DNA of 64,000 nucleotides from Kalmusia sp. IMI 367209 (GCA_027946365.1 JAPEUQ010000019.1:310001-374000); one strand, 5' to 3'. Shown: positions 1 through 10,747, counted from the stretch's first letter. Made by a program: numbers and translations. The notes: generated by a model not told the origin, from the sequence alone.

Positions 1-855
1 ACATGTCTTCGCCAAAAAGGAGGCAACATAGGAAAGAACAGGGGCGAAGGAGAAGCCTAGCAGCTTACCTCGCGGTACCGGGAGAGGTAGATTTTGAGTG
101 CTTCCGAGTAGTTCTCGAAGCCAAGCGAAGTCATGGCAAAGAGAATGTCCTCGCCATTGACCGTCTTGCGCTTTTCCTGCTGACATTTTTCGGAGGCTGC
201 CCATATACACACACCCGTCAGCGGTCAATTGCTAACCAAAAAAAAAAAAAAAAAAAGATCAGTCTAAGAAACGCACCTTCGCTCGTTATGAAGGAGATGA
301 ACTCGCTGACGCATTCTTGCATGCATTCCTTGGCTTCCTTTGCGATTTTGGCGTTCTCGGGGAGTGCCATCTTCATGATACGGGCGACTGGAGCAAAATT
401 GCGTATGTTAGCATCTGAGGCAGCGGCAGGATTGGCGGAATTGGGCGTCGCGTGTGGCGGCGAGGAGCTCGACTGTGGGGAAGCGGACGACATGGCGCGG
501 GCTGCAGGGCGGCCGTTTGCTGGTACACAGGCAGAGCGGACGTGATTCGGCAGCGAGACGAGGCAGGCGCGCGATTATCGAACATGCGGGTCTCTCGCAG
601 CGCCAGAAGGTAGCAATCCGTCGACGTGCAGATGGGAGCTTCTCTCGCGCGCGCAAATCAGAGGGCAGAGGGGACAAGTGAAATAGACGCACCATTGGCG
701 ATTGGAAGCCATCGGTCCTGTTCCTTGACTTCAAACTCGTACCCGAGTCCCTGCGCTTGTGTTTCCTGAGCTTCTCTGTCCATATGCGGCTCCGAATCGT
801 CAGGCGACTGCGGTCCTGGTTCCACGCCCTCATTCTTGGGCGGGGTGGACGACAT
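1..855 (-). CDS. hapC: CCAAT-binding complex subunit HAP3/HapC (NF-YB), 3'-truncated by window edge
   Basis: Histone-fold subunit of the nuclear CCAAT-binding transcription factor, partner of HAP2 and HAP5. The exons I read on the minus strand are 855-693, 387-277 and 196-69 (402 nt, 134 codons in frame). They join to give a 50-residue acidic leader followed by the nearly invariant NF-YB core: [54 protein letters not shown] and [10 protein letters not shown]. All three junctions use GT-AG sites and restore conserved residues exactly (N|V, E|A, E at 69). A further donor (GTAAGC) at 68-63 shows that the less conserved C-terminal exon lies at or beyond base 1, so the gene is incomplete here. Intron 1 is about 305 nt, long for this window; intron 2 carries an 18-base T tract on the coding strand. 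Identification is very secure; the C-terminus is unseen. Confidence 0.93.
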
Positions 856-3176
856 GTTTATTCGGCCGCCTGCAGGGCCCTAACACGACGAGCGGGAGCG
901 TGTGTGCGCTGGCTATTCGCTGGCGTCCACGTCACTGGGAGGATGCACTGGGTCTGCGAGGTCCTAGCGACCGCTTGCGCCGGATCTGTGTGACGCCGTG
1001 TCTGACGACAATGTGGTTAGCGGCATGCACGCGGCCAGAGGCACAGGAAGGCGCGGGCGAGGGGGAGGGGGGAGGGCAGGCGCAAGGGGCACCGTTGCAG
1101 TCGAGGGCAGGCGCAGGGCAGCAGAAGGGGGGAAGGCGCTGGCCGCGTTACTCGACCGTTACTTCCTCCACTGGGCGGGCGGGGGCTCTACACACACACA
1201 CTACCGCGGTTTGCTGCTCGCTGAGAGGCTTGCGGAGCCTTTGCCGGCGGCGGCGGCGGCGTTCGCGTTGGCTACGGGCGTGCTTTGCTTTGGGGGCACA
1301 GTGGCAGTTGTCACGGCGGACCATGTACGACGCTGCAGACAGAGCGCGCGCGCGCCGGTGGGGGAAGACTGTGGGCTTGCCGAGCGCGGGCGGTGGGGGA
1401 GCAGCGCGGCGGGCAACTGAGCGGATGTACGGTCGCAGGGCGGTGGCCGCAGATTGGGCGCGTGCTGGCAGTCTGCAATGTGTGAGCTGCGGCCGCGCAG
1501 GATGGTCTGTGGTGGTGGTGTTCGCTGGTCGCCCGTCGCATTCAACGGACGCGACACACGGCGCTAAGCTTGCTGCGACGCGGAGACTCACCAGGATGCG
1601 TCAGACGCTTGGACGCGTGAGGGACGTGTGAAGCGTGGGCAGCCAGTCAGAGGGGACTGGCGGTGGAAAATCCGGGCGGAGAGCGAATCGAAGGGAGTCG
1701 ACGGACGCAAAATGGTGCTGGCAGGCCCACTCATAAGCCGCGCCTGCTAGGCTGCCCACGCCCCGAAAACAGCCTCTCTTCCGCTACGGGCCGCGCTTCT
1801 GCCTGGGCCGCCCTTTCCCCCCCCAGACTGCCCTCCGCCGTGACATCATTCTTCCGAGCCGGATTCGAGCGCCCCTCTACTGAAGCAATGCTGAAGCAGA
1901 TGAAGCAGCTGAAGCAGCTGAAGCAATCGAGACGTCCGGCCCTCTGTCACCACCCCGTCCGTTGTTGCTTTTGCCGTCGCTCTCACGCCCGTCTCAGCCT
2001 GCGCGCATCCGATGCTCGTGCCAGCGCAGGCAACACCGGCGGCCGTCCAAGACGCCTGTCGATCATGCATATGCGGGTGATGCATCGTGTCAGCTCTCAT
2101 TCGGCTGCCCTACGAGCTCTAGCAGGACGCTTGCTTTTTCTCCTACTGGGTCGCTTGCACCCCTCTCAACATCGTCCGTATCACGACAGCAAGAAGCAGT
2201 CGCTGCTGTGTTCTGCTGCCTCTCTTCCCATTGTTGGACGGCGTGTTTCGCAACCGCTGTCCTCGTGCGAAGCCTGGCGCTGGCGACGGCGACCCCAGGC
2301 GTCGGCCTGCAGAGGCGATCGTGGTTCGCTGTCCATGCAGGCCCGGGCCATGAACGCTGCGTTGGCCGACATGGAGGACGCTGCACCCCGGCCGGCACCT
2401 ACGTGGTCGTACCGAAAAAGAAGTTCGCCCAGGATCTGTCTTCTCAACCACTTTGCATCCGTCAGAATGCATACTCTTCAATACACACCTCGCATCTCTT
2501 ATGACGTTCGCCCCTGACCCACTCACCGAAGTTCCGTCCGATGCCCAACACTGCAGAGCTAATCGTCACGGTACCCCTATAGATGACCGGCCCGTGCAGA
2601 CGGGTCGACGATGCAGAGAAGGGCGTCGATCTACTTAGCCCGAACGCCAACACATCGTGCAGTAGCCATTGATGAGCCAGCCCGTCTCAGCCTTGTCAAG
2701 CCCAACGGGACGGGAACGGGTCGAGTTGAAAAACGTAGGTCATTGTTGGCTCACACGCCGAAGAAGGGCAATCCATCACGTAATTTCCTTCGAAGAAGAT
2801 ACCAAGGGTGGCATTCGTATATTGGCAACATTGTGTCGCTTACTACGGCCCGAGTCTACGATTCTCCAGCAAGGGGGGTGCTCATCTGTAACATTCGACC
2901 GAATCTTAAGCATGTAAGCTTTTAGGGTCGAGCTGCTCGGCCGACTTTTGAACATACATGGGTTGGATACCCTGGCGCGTGCGATGTCGGTAGAAAACCA
3001 TACTTGTAATTTGATGCTGTGCCGGAGAGGAGGCCTGACCACGGACTCCACTGTGATCCAGAAAAGAAACCTGTTCGTGCCTCGTGCTTGACGCCATATG
3101 TCTGCGAGCGTGCTCGGCGTCACCTGTCGTATGCTGCACGTACGCGTACGCCCGTAGACATGTTCCACGGCTCGAA
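856..3176. other. 2.3 kb GC-rich intergenic region upstream of hapC
   Basis: No gene found. The first 1.6 kb is GC-rich with purine/pyrimidine skew and a short (CA)n run at about 1190-1201. Around 1885-1930 there is a short tandem array with units close to AAGCAGCTG. Long open frames on both strands (for example 759-1631 and 1663-2517) are low in complexity, rich in Arg/Ser/Ala and lack recognisable domains. They look like GC-driven chance frames. The segment next to hapC may be its promoter and long 5' leader. Confidence 0.5.
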
Positions 3177-3856
3177 CTACTGGGGCTGTTGAACGACCTG
3201 GACGTTATTCTTCTTCTGTTAGGTGACGCAGTCAGCATGGCTGTTGAACTGAAAGCTGACGACGTCCAACCACTCCCGTCGGAAGCAGCTGAAGTGTTCC
3301 CAGGAGGCGTCAGGGGCAGCATACCTTCCACTTTTCCATCTCGTCCTGTTTTGACTTGTACTGCTTGACGAGCTCTTCTAGCGCCTTCCTGAGCCCGTCC
3401 GAGTTAGTCTTCAGAATGGGCACTACTTCCTTCACCGTCCGCTCCGTCAGGACACCATTGATCATGCGGAAGCATTTCCGGTCGTCCGGTAGCGGCTCCA
3501 GGGTCTCCAGCACAAGCCTGCAGTGCATTAGTATGCGAGTTCATGTAGGCCTAAGGGAGCGGTGAAGGAGCATAGACGTAAACTCGGTATAGGGTTGCCT
3601 GCTGCAAAGATGACTCGACGAGAAGAGCGGTGTGTGATGCAGGGGAGACATTGAAACATGGTAAGATCCGTGGAACCATGACTTACTTGTGCTCTTCGGT
3701 CTCTTGCTCGATATCACCGATTTTGGAGGCGATGGTTTGTAGCGTGTTCTTGTAGTTCTGATATGTGGTTTGCAGGTCTATTCCTTGTTAGTATACTCGC
3801 CTCATTTTGCCAAAGCACTCACCCTGCTGCTTCTTCAGTGTTGCCTGAGAAGCCAT
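3177..3856 (-). CDS. GIM4: Prefoldin subunit 2 (Gim4/PFDN2)
   Basis: Beta-type subunit of the heterohexameric cytosolic chaperone prefoldin, which passes nascent actin and tubulin to the CCT chaperonin. Four exons: 3856-3823, 3777-3687, 3517-3325 and 3215-3177, together 357 nt and 118 residues, the usual length. The N-terminal helix (LQTTYQNYKNTLQTIASKI) and C-terminal helix (NSDGLRKALEELVKQYKSKQ) are the coiled-coil tentacle. Between them sits the beta-hairpin stretch with CFRMINGVLTERTVKEVVP, diagnostic of PFDN2. All introns are GT-AG and keep frame. The start at 3856 (MASQATLKKQQ) follows a stop-rich leader. It is divergently transcribed from CMC2, with 225 bp between start codons. Confidence 0.95.
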
Positions 3857-4081
3857 GATGAATAGCAATTTCTCGGTTTTAGGGCGGTGTAGTTGATGTT
3901 TCTTGCCCCGTGCTGCGGGGGGTGGGAGAAAAGGTAAGGGCGCACAGACCAGGTTCACGAAATCTTGTGACTTCCCGATTCGACCATCTGCTTCCAACCT
4001 CACCTCGCCACCGGAAGCACTCCACCAGTGTCGCGCACTGCCAATTGCCCTGCCGATACCTTCCCAAGGACCGCATTCACA

Positions 4082-4486
4082 ATGCATCCCCACCTTCATA
4101 CCGAGGAGAACCAGAAGAGTATGGCTTCCTTTTACAGTACCAGGGCAAAGGTCTGGAGACGTCTTGCAGGCCGAGCCAGCCCAGGATGCATGATGCGCGC
4201 GAAGACTGCCTCTAGAACTTCTTCCTAGTGTCGTGTCCATAAACTCGCTATGCTGCTCTGTTTACTGACGCTCACAGATTGCGCCGATGTGATCGCCGCC
4301 CTCGACGAATGCCACGCCCGCGGCTTCATGCACAAAGTGTTCGGCAACTGCACCGACGCGAAATACAAAGTCAACATGTGCCTGCGCGCACAACGACTCG
4401 AGCGCACACGATTGAATCGAGAAGCGGCAAAGGAGAAGCGGCAGCACATCGAGAAGGTGTGGGCGGATATTGATGCCAACTCATGA
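4082..4486 (+). CDS. CMC2: Cmc2, twin CX9C mitochondrial COX assembly factor
   Basis: Small intermembrane-space protein needed for cytochrome c oxidase assembly. Exons 4082-4118 and 4278-4486 (246 nt, 81 residues). Exon 1 encodes MHPHLHTEENQK, the family's typical N-terminus; the split Asn codon (A|AT) leads into CADVIAALDEC and CTDAKYKVNMC, two exact Cys-x9-Cys motifs of the Mia40-oxidised coiled-coil-helix-coiled-coil-helix fold. The basic tail (RLNREAAKEKRQHIEKVW) also matches the family. The 159-nt intron is GT-AG with GTATGG donor. Shares a compact divergent promoter with prefoldin 2. Confidence 0.93.
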
Positions 4487-4675
4487 GGAATTAGGAGGGG
4501 AAGTAGTATGCATTTACAGGAGTATAGGGTCGGAGTTATCTTGCGCATGAGTTTTGTATGATATTGTGGAATTATGGAGGAGCTCAGGCTTTACCGCGTG
4601 GGGATTCCACGATTGTCAGTAAGCATGTACAACGAAGAGGTATGGGAGCATCAGTTCGTTGGTATTAGCAATTAT

Positions 4676-6013
4676 CTACTCTCCATCAGAAGCGCTAGAT
4701 CCTGTGTCCATAGGAGTAGTCCCGAGACTATCCAGACCCCTCTCTGCTATAAGCCTGTTTCCAGCCGCCGCACTGGCAGGCAACGCCGGTAGACCCTCCT
4801 CCTGTCGCAACTTTTCAAATTTCTCCGCAGTCTGCTGCAATTGCTCTTGCAAATACTGCTTTCGCTCCGCGACACGAACCTTGTCCTCCTTTAGCTCCTC
4901 CAGTTTCCTCTGGATCAACTCTTTCCTCTGTTCTTTGGCGTCGATCTCGGATTGCAGACTGACTAGAATGTCTCCTAGATCAGGTAATGGCGTGATCCGT
5001 GGTGGGGTTCTGGTGCCGTCTTCTTCGTCCTGGTCTTTGTTTCCATATCTCCCTGAACGAGCTTGTGCGGCAGCAAATGCTGCGTTTCGTTCCTCCTCAG
5101 AGTCGTCCGATCCATCATCTCCCGAGCCTCTTTCAGCGTCTTTGATCAGCTCTGCCATCTCAGCTCGCCGTTTCCGCTGCGCCTCGCGCTCTGACTTCCG
5201 TCCTAGTGATATCTTTCCGTCTTCGACATAGTCCTCAAAGCCCTCCGCGATATCCTCGTCATCATGATCGAAGCGAGTCTCCGCGTACTTCTCTTTCGGT
5301 CGTAGAGATATGTGGTTCTTGTGCGTGCGAAACTCGTCGTCATCATCCGAAGCCCACGGTCTGTCCTCTTCCTCGTCGGCATTCCCCGCTTGCGCCAACC
5401 GTCTCCGTCTAGCTTTCTTCTCCAGAATCTCAGCTTGTGTAGGAATCGCAGACCTTTCCGGCTCCAGAGAGATAGGTACGTTGGAACCAAATTTCGAAGC
5501 AATATCCAATGCTCGCATTTCTTCCTCCTCTTCGGCCGAAGGCTTGAGATCTTTCGGTTTTGAGGGAGTAGAACTGCGCAATTCCGCTAGATAGTCTTTG
5601 CTGTAACTCGGTCGGTCCTCGTCCGTGCTAGGTCGGGAAGCCTCTTGCACGAGCGGCGATCTTGCCCTTAGCTGTGCGCTTTTCTCGAGTGCTATTCGGC
5701 TGAGATTTGACTTCTTCGGTGTGATAACGGCATCGCTCGACTCGTCGCCATCGTTGGCGTCTGAATCGGCCGGCCCGAATGACACGCGCAAGGACGAGCG
5801 CTTCTTGCTTTTACCAAATGTTGGCCGTCTCACTATAGTTTCTACGCCGTGAGTTAGCACGGATCGCCTATGTAGGTCAGAAAAAGAAGCTTGCGAATGC
5901 GACGCGCATAACGTACCTGGGCGATCCTGCGACTCGTTCTGTGAGCTGTCTGCAGAGCTATCATCATATGCGCCGATCTTGCGCGCGACACGTCCAGATC
6001 CTGTGCGTTTCAT
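4676..6013 (-). CDS. NTR2: Nineteen-complex-related protein 2 (Ntr2-like, spliceosome disassembly)
   Basis: Homologue of Ntr2, which with Ntr1 and the helicase Prp43 disassembles post-catalytic spliceosomes. Exons 6013-5917 and 5841-4676 (1,263 nt, 420 residues) around a 75-nt GT-AG intron. Diagnostic stretches are MKRTGSGRVARKIG at the N-terminus, ETIVRRPTFGKSKKRSSLRV after the splice, and the conserved FGSNVPISLEPERSAIP-like segment. The rest is highly charged, with acidic patches and a C-terminal coiled coil (about residues 340-390). The open frame continues upstream to 6178, but the family N-terminus begins at 6013, so I chose that start. The intron is a multiple of 3 and also lies in an open frame, so automated calls may miss it. 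It is divergent from the SmG gene. Confidence 0.85.
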   Translation of the reverse strand: MKRTGSGRVARKIGAYDDSSADSSQNESQDRPGTLCASHSQASFSDLHRRSVLTHGVETIVRRPTFGKSKKRSSLRVSFGPADSDANDGDESSDAVITPKKSNLSRIALEKSAQLRARSPLVQEASRPSTDEDRPSYSKDYLAELRSSTPSKPKDLKPSAEEEEEMRALDIASKFGSNVPISLEPERSAIPTQAEILEKKARRRRLAQAGNADEEEDRPWASDDDDEFRTHKNHISLRPKEKYAETRFDHDDEDIAEGFEDYVEDGKISLGRKSEREAQRKRRAEMAELIKDAERGSGDDGSDDSEEERNAAFAAAQARSGRYGNKDQDEEDGTRTPPRITPLPDLGDILVSLQSEIDAKEQRKELIQRKLEELKEDKVRVAERKQYLQEQLQQTAEKFEKLRQEEGLPALPASAAAGNRLIAERGLDSLGTTPMDTGSSASDGE

Positions 6014-6310
6014 CGTGTGCGATTTGTCTTGTGGAGAGTACACCTTCCGATGTGAGAAGTGATAGCGGAAAGACTCCAGTTGCTTTGCGCCTAGCCTAGC
6101 GCGTGCCAAGACATTCAAATATATGCGGGCCATCGCGAGCTCAACTCCAGCACTCGACGACCCCGCCACGACACTCATAGAAGGACCCCGCTGAACGTCG
6201 CAATTTTCGTAGGATCAGAATTCTACTCTACGCAGCAAACGTCAGCGAAAGCAACTTCGACCGTGCGACCTACACCTAGACATCCTCGTACCTGACCGCT
6301 ATATTCCAAG

Positions 6311-6732
6311 ATGCCTCAAGCGCAGCCAGAGCTTAAGAAGGTATGCTTACACAGCCGACAGTATTTGCCAGTCAATTCTAACCTTGAATAGTACCTTGAG
6401 AAGCGCATCCTCGTGTCGCTCAACGGGAGCCGGAAAGTCCAGGGAGTCCTACGAGGTTACGATGTGAGAGATGGCACGAAAGTTCACCTTGTGCATATCA
6501 TACTAAAACTGTTAGGTTTACCTAAATGTCGTGCTAGACGACGCTCTCGAAGAGAAGCCAGGAGGTGGAAAGGAGCGGCTCGGTATGGTAGTCATCCGAG
6601 GCAACGCCGTCGTCCTGCTCGAGGTCAATATTCCCCGCATTCTCCTACATTTGGCACATTGATTGACTTGATTGCTAGGCGCTTGACCGTATCAACACGG
6701 ATGACCACAGAGGTGGGGGAGGAAGGCACTGA
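6311..6732 (+). CDS. SMX2: Small nuclear ribonucleoprotein SmG
   Basis: Core Sm-ring protein of U1, U2, U4 and U5 snRNPs. Four exons: 6311-6340, 6392-6463, 6516-6623 and 6679-6732, total 264 nt, 87 residues. The spliced product reads MPQAQPELKK, then Sm1 (YLEKRILVSLNGSRKVQGVL, RGYD, VYLNVVLDDALEE) and Sm2 (RLGMVVIRGNAVVLLE), ending in DHRGGGRH. All of these are characteristic of SmG. Introns are 51, 52 and 55 nt, GT-AG, one with a perfect branch sequence (tactaaaac, 6501-6509). Having three introns in an 87-codon gene is typical for filamentous ascomycetes. Convergent with the kinase gene ending at 6999. Confidence 0.96.
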
Positions 6733-6998
6733 GACACGTCATAGAGGAGCGGTACATGCTGTGCGCCAACAGAGGTCTGGGAACGGATGGTTAATTGGCG
6801 TTTTGGGAAAAGCTTGTGGGTATGTACCCGATTACTTTCCACATCGAGTCCGCTCAGGGATTGGCACATGTGTTGACGCAGCCAAGCTATAGGTCGGCAT
6901 GAACATGATACCATTTTGCAATTTGCATTCACAATTTAAAGATTGAAAGACGTAGGTGACACGGAATTGTGAGTCAATATATACTACATGAAGCTACG

Positions 6999-8207
6999 CT
7001 ACAGCTTTGCTTTCTCGTGTGATCTCTTGTAATCCTGTACTAACCCCCAGGTGGCCTCAGCGAAAGGTTTCGTCAATGAGCCGTACTCCTGAGCCTGTGC
7101 ACTGCTTGCTTGACGAAGCGCATACCGTGCCGCAATGCCCTGCATGATGATAGCTGACCTATAAGTCGAAAATGCATCTCCCCAAATGAAATCAGGCTTT
7201 GGGTCCCACCCAGCGACTTCCGAATACCACGCAACCAGTTGTTCTCTTGATGGAAGACCTTCTGTCGCGCCAGGTAGGAATGCCTCATTCGCACGAGACC
7301 CTAGTGCTTCTTTCTTGTCTGCCCAAAGGTACGGCGCAAGCAGGTTGTTCAAGTCGCTCAAAGGGTGGCCTATCGTCGACATTTCCCAATCGAGGATGCC
7401 AATTACTCTGGGCTCAGTCTTGTGGAACACTACGTTGTCGATCTTGTAGTCGCCGTGCACAAGGCTACTTCTGTCCTTTGGTTGCGTCTTAGGGTCGCTG
7501 AAGAAAGCTACCATGTCATCCTGATGTGGGATTTTCCCGACCGGAACCCCGGTCTCCTTGTCCTTAGCCTCTGCCTGAGACTTCGAGATCGTGTTGAAAG
7601 TGGATATTTGGCGGTTGTAGAAGCCAGAGGGTTTGCCGTAGTTCTCGAGGCCTACATCTTTGGGAACGACGCGGTGAAACTTAGCGAGTGTTGTTATTGC
7701 AGAATGCCACCTATAAGGTCATATCAGTGTGTTGTGATTTAAACCACAAGCAATGCGACTCACATCTTCGTCCGCTCCTCTGGTGTAACATTAGGAATCG
7801 CCGGATCCTCAAAGATCCGACCGTCCAGGAACTCCATTATGTAGAAATCAGATCCAATCACTTTCTCGTCCTGGCATAAAGATAGAGCTCTCGGTACGGG
7901 TACATCGGTCTTCTCTAAAGCATGTATTATCCTGTACTCGCGGTCGACTTTATGTGCAGTCTACCATCGTCAGCAGGCAACCCTCCGTGTTCTGATTTAC
8001 GGCGCGTACCTTAGACAATAGGGTCCCCGGGGGCTTCTTTCGCATAACAAATTTCTTGCCATTCTTATCCGTCAACTGATACGTAGGGTTGCTCTGGCCA
8101 TACCCAAACTGCTTCACGTCGACTGGTGTCGCGATTTCCGGAACGTTGGAGGAGATGTAACGCTCGAGGGAGGCTACGTCGATGGGTTGACGAACTGCGC
8201 CGGCCAT
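6999..8207 (-). CDS. APH-fold phosphotransferase, ACAD10/11 N-terminal-like kinase
   Basis: Protein-kinase-like fold enzyme of the aminoglycoside phosphotransferase family, in the subgroup resembling the kinase part of animal ACAD10/ACAD11. Exons 8207-8010, 7960-7764 and 7710-6999 (1,107 nt, 368 residues). Visible features: [11 protein letters not shown] (glycine-rich nucleotide loop), [10 protein letters not shown] (lysine of the ATP site), FYIMEFLDG (hinge), [13 protein letters not shown] (catalytic HGD with the Asn) and [10 protein letters not shown] (metal-binding Asp). Introns are 49 and 53 nt. No acyl-CoA dehydrogenase domain follows, so this is the stand-alone kinase form common in fungi. 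The substrate is unknown; animal relatives phosphorylate 4-hydroxyacyl-CoAs, and transfer of that role is only an inference. It is not evidence of antibiotic resistance. Confidence 0.9.
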
Positions 8208-9117
8208 TGTGTATTTATTGCGGGGAATCTGGGGCGTGGAGGCGGAGAATGAGGCATGGTCCTTGTGCTTTGTAGGTGTGATTGACGTGAGCGGGAATCG
8301 TTAGCAGATCTCCGAGCCGAGGCAATGTCGGAGGGGTCGGTCGCGTCTGCCGAGTCGGGAAAGCTGCGATCTACCTTGTCACAGATATATTCACATTGTT
8401 GAGCTAGTCCATTCCTCAGTTGTATTCTTGTTAGATGATAGTCAGAACGTTCGATTGCTTAGTACACACCCAGACTTCTACTAACATAGTACCTTCGCGA
8501 CTTGATTACATTTCAGCACTTACGGAAAGTCACGAATAATACTGGGAACATCAATAAATCGTGTGACAATTGTGGATAGCAGATTGTTCTAGAAGATCCA
8601 ACACAGCAGTAGGTTAGATAGAACTTACAGGCTGCTACAGTATCTGATGGTTTCGTTCACAAGCTACAAGTGATACACATAGGTCAGATCAACACCGCTA
8701 AACACCATCTTGGCCATATCAACCAATCCTACATTTTAGATGGTGGCCCAATAACGAAACTGTAATGTAATATGAGGTTGTATTTCAGCATCAAAATACC
8801 ACTTCATCCTGATTTAATTTACGCCGCTATTCAGCTTCGTCTGTAGATGTATCGCATAATTGGTATAAAATGATTCACACCCTATAGGCATCTAGTATTA
8901 TCCTATTTTGAACCGAGGAGCTTCGGGAATAGCTTCTCTTAGGATGATGATATGTTCTATCTTCTCGTCTGATTGATTATCTACCATACCTAGGTAGTGC
9001 ATTTACCCAAAGTAGCTTCATTTGATATTGGAGTAAAGGAGAAAGATTTCCCATAACTGATATAAAAAGCCTGAGAGATGGAAGCGTTCGCGAGTGATGA
9101 AGGTGAGGTTGCCCAGC
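8208..9117. other. Intergenic region, AT-rich central block
   Basis: Between the kinase (start codon at 8207) and the LPMO. About 8,380-9,060 is clearly AT-richer than flanking DNA and has no open frame of note. It could be a decayed repeat or simply regulatory DNA for the LPMO. I recognise no element ends. Confidence 0.4.
9061..9069 (+). promoter_or_regulatory. TATA box of the LPMO gene
   Basis: TATAAAAAG 57 bases before the chosen ATG, at the edge of the AT-rich block. Position and sequence are right for a core promoter of an inducible secreted-enzyme gene. Confidence 0.5.
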
Positions 9118-10113
9118 ATGAACCAGTATGTAGCGTTGCTTGCTTGCATGCCGTTGGTGGCTGCTCATGGCTTTGTACAGAATGCGACGATCGGAGGGAA
9201 AGAATACGATGTATGTACCTTGATATCACCATCGCAAGCTATGAATCGCTAACAGTATATCGACTTCAGTTCTATCATGTACGACTAGTTATGTTCCCAG
9301 AGGCATTAACAGCTCACTAATCACCTCACGTAGCCCTACCAAGATCCATACATGAATCCTCGCGTCAGTAATTAGGCCACTATGCCATCTTCCTCTACAT
9401 GTTGATATTAATTCGACCTAGCCGCAACAGATATCCCGCGAGATCCAAGGCAACTTCCCCATCGAGAGCGTTTCCCTCTCGGACCTCGAATGCGGCGGCA
9501 ACACGACTGGCGGCAGCATCGGAACCAAGCCTGCCCCTCTACACGCCCCGGCACCCGCCGGGTCAACAGTGAACTTGCGTTGGACCCTGTGGGCAGAGAG
9601 TCATCAAGGCCCTATCCTTACTTACATGGCTCGATGCCCTGAAACTGGTATTCTCTACCCTTTTGCCCACAAACCAGGCTTTCTCTCTACTAACAACTGT
9701 GATACGCAGGATGTAACGACTACCTCACTAATGGTGCTCCAGTCTGGTTAAAAATCGCCGAAGACGGCCTGCACAGCACCAACGCCGACTGGCTCAAAAA
9801 TCAATGGGCTGATACACTGCTCATGACATATCCAAACAACGGAGTTGACTACACAATTCCGAGCTGTCTAAAGGCAGGGTATTATCTCGTGCGGCATGAG
9901 ATCATTGCACTGCATCAAGCGTACAATGAAGGGGGTGCGCAATTTTACCCTAGGTGTCATCAGCTGGAGGTTACTGGACAAGAAACAAGGGTGCCGAGTG
10001 AGGGCTTGGTAGGGTTTCCAGGGGCATATGAAAGTAAACATCCGGGCATACTGTACAGTCAGTATAACCAGCTGCCGTATACGATACCAGGACCGGAGTT
10101 GTTTGTGTGTTGA
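9118..10113 (+). CDS. AA9 lytic polysaccharide monooxygenase (secreted)
   Basis: Copper-dependent oxygenase that cleaves cellulose and related glucans outside the cell. Five exons: 9118-9210, 9270-9278, 9334-9363, 9431-9647 and 9710-10113 (753 nt, 250 residues). A signal peptide of 16 residues ends in VAA, leaving mature His1 (HGFVQNATIGG). The copper brace is His17, His102 (AESHQGPILTYMARC) and the axial Tyr196 (AQFYPRC); LVRHEIIALH and the Gln194 region are also standard AA9. Exon 2 is only 9 nt and encodes Phe-Tyr-His. The nearby AG at 9254-9255 would shift the frame, and the microexon restores the family's FYxPY segment. There is no cellulose-binding (CBM1) tail. Isolated among housekeeping genes; a TATA box precedes it. 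Confidence 0.94.
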
Positions 10114-10747
10114 TATTGTGGAGGCCGAACTACTGGGCACCTCAAATATCACTTATCAGTCTATTGGCTGCGTGTTACCTTGTGTTCCATAGTACGAACA
10201 CAAATTGTAAAGTAGCCATAGGTTTTGGAGGCGTTCTGTCTCTCCTGTCAGTTGCGATGCCACCATGATAGAGTAGTGTTGCCGTAGCACCGAACTGCAA
10301 GTGTCCGTTCTGACCCCGGCCCCCATGGACTATGGCAACTAGAGGAGCACCTGCGTCAACTAAAGTGCGCCACAACATATGCCAATACAAAGTCTGACTT
10401 GACATTGTTTTTGTTGTTGTTGACATCTCTTCCGGCCAAGATTGCATAATTGCTGTGGTGGGCATTGAGACGTCTGGATACTCGAGTCTTGATTGTGAAG
10501 GACGCGCCCAGGGCGTCCCTTTGGCACCGCTCGACACGGTGTACACATGGCCACAACAGCGTGCAACTGATCCCGCGAAGCCAAACTTTGTCTTAGGCTT
10601 GCACAAATGAGGTGTGTAGGACCGGTCCGCTTTCGGCTGGCGTTGATGCGCTCATTGGGTGTGGGGCGAGCTTAGGTCACCGCGTAAACAGCCGTCTGTG
10701 TCTCATGAACCTAGTCAACAATAACATTACACTGCGGGAACTCCAGG
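10114..10747. other. Intergenic region
   Basis: 634 bp between the LPMO stop and the CLIP-170 start. No supported gene, RNA or repeat seen. Presumably terminator of the first and promoter/5' UTR of the second. Confidence 0.4.

Noticed and set aside
759..1631. 290-codon plus-strand frame
   Set aside because: Starts inside hapC exon 1 on the opposite strand and runs through GC-rich DNA; no family resemblance.
1855..1875. Reverse-strand tRNA B-box-like CGAATCC
   Set aside because: No T-stem pairing and no cloverleaf possible.
1663..2517. 284-codon plus-strand frame
   Set aside because: Low complexity, Arg/Ser/Cys-rich, no domain, and overlapping equally long frames on the other strand; typical of GC-rich non-coding DNA.
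6014..6178. In-frame extension of NTR2 to an upstream ATG
   Set aside because: The family N-terminus starts at 6013 and the extension has no resemblance; most likely 5' UTR.
6999..8207. Antibiotic-resistance gene reading of the APH-fold kinase
   Set aside because: The sequence belongs to the ACAD10/11-like subgroup, not to aminoglycoside-modifying enzymes.
9256..9278. 23-nt version of LPMO exon 2
   Set aside because: Shifts the frame and brings a stop in the next exon; the 9-nt exon keeps both frame and conserved residues.
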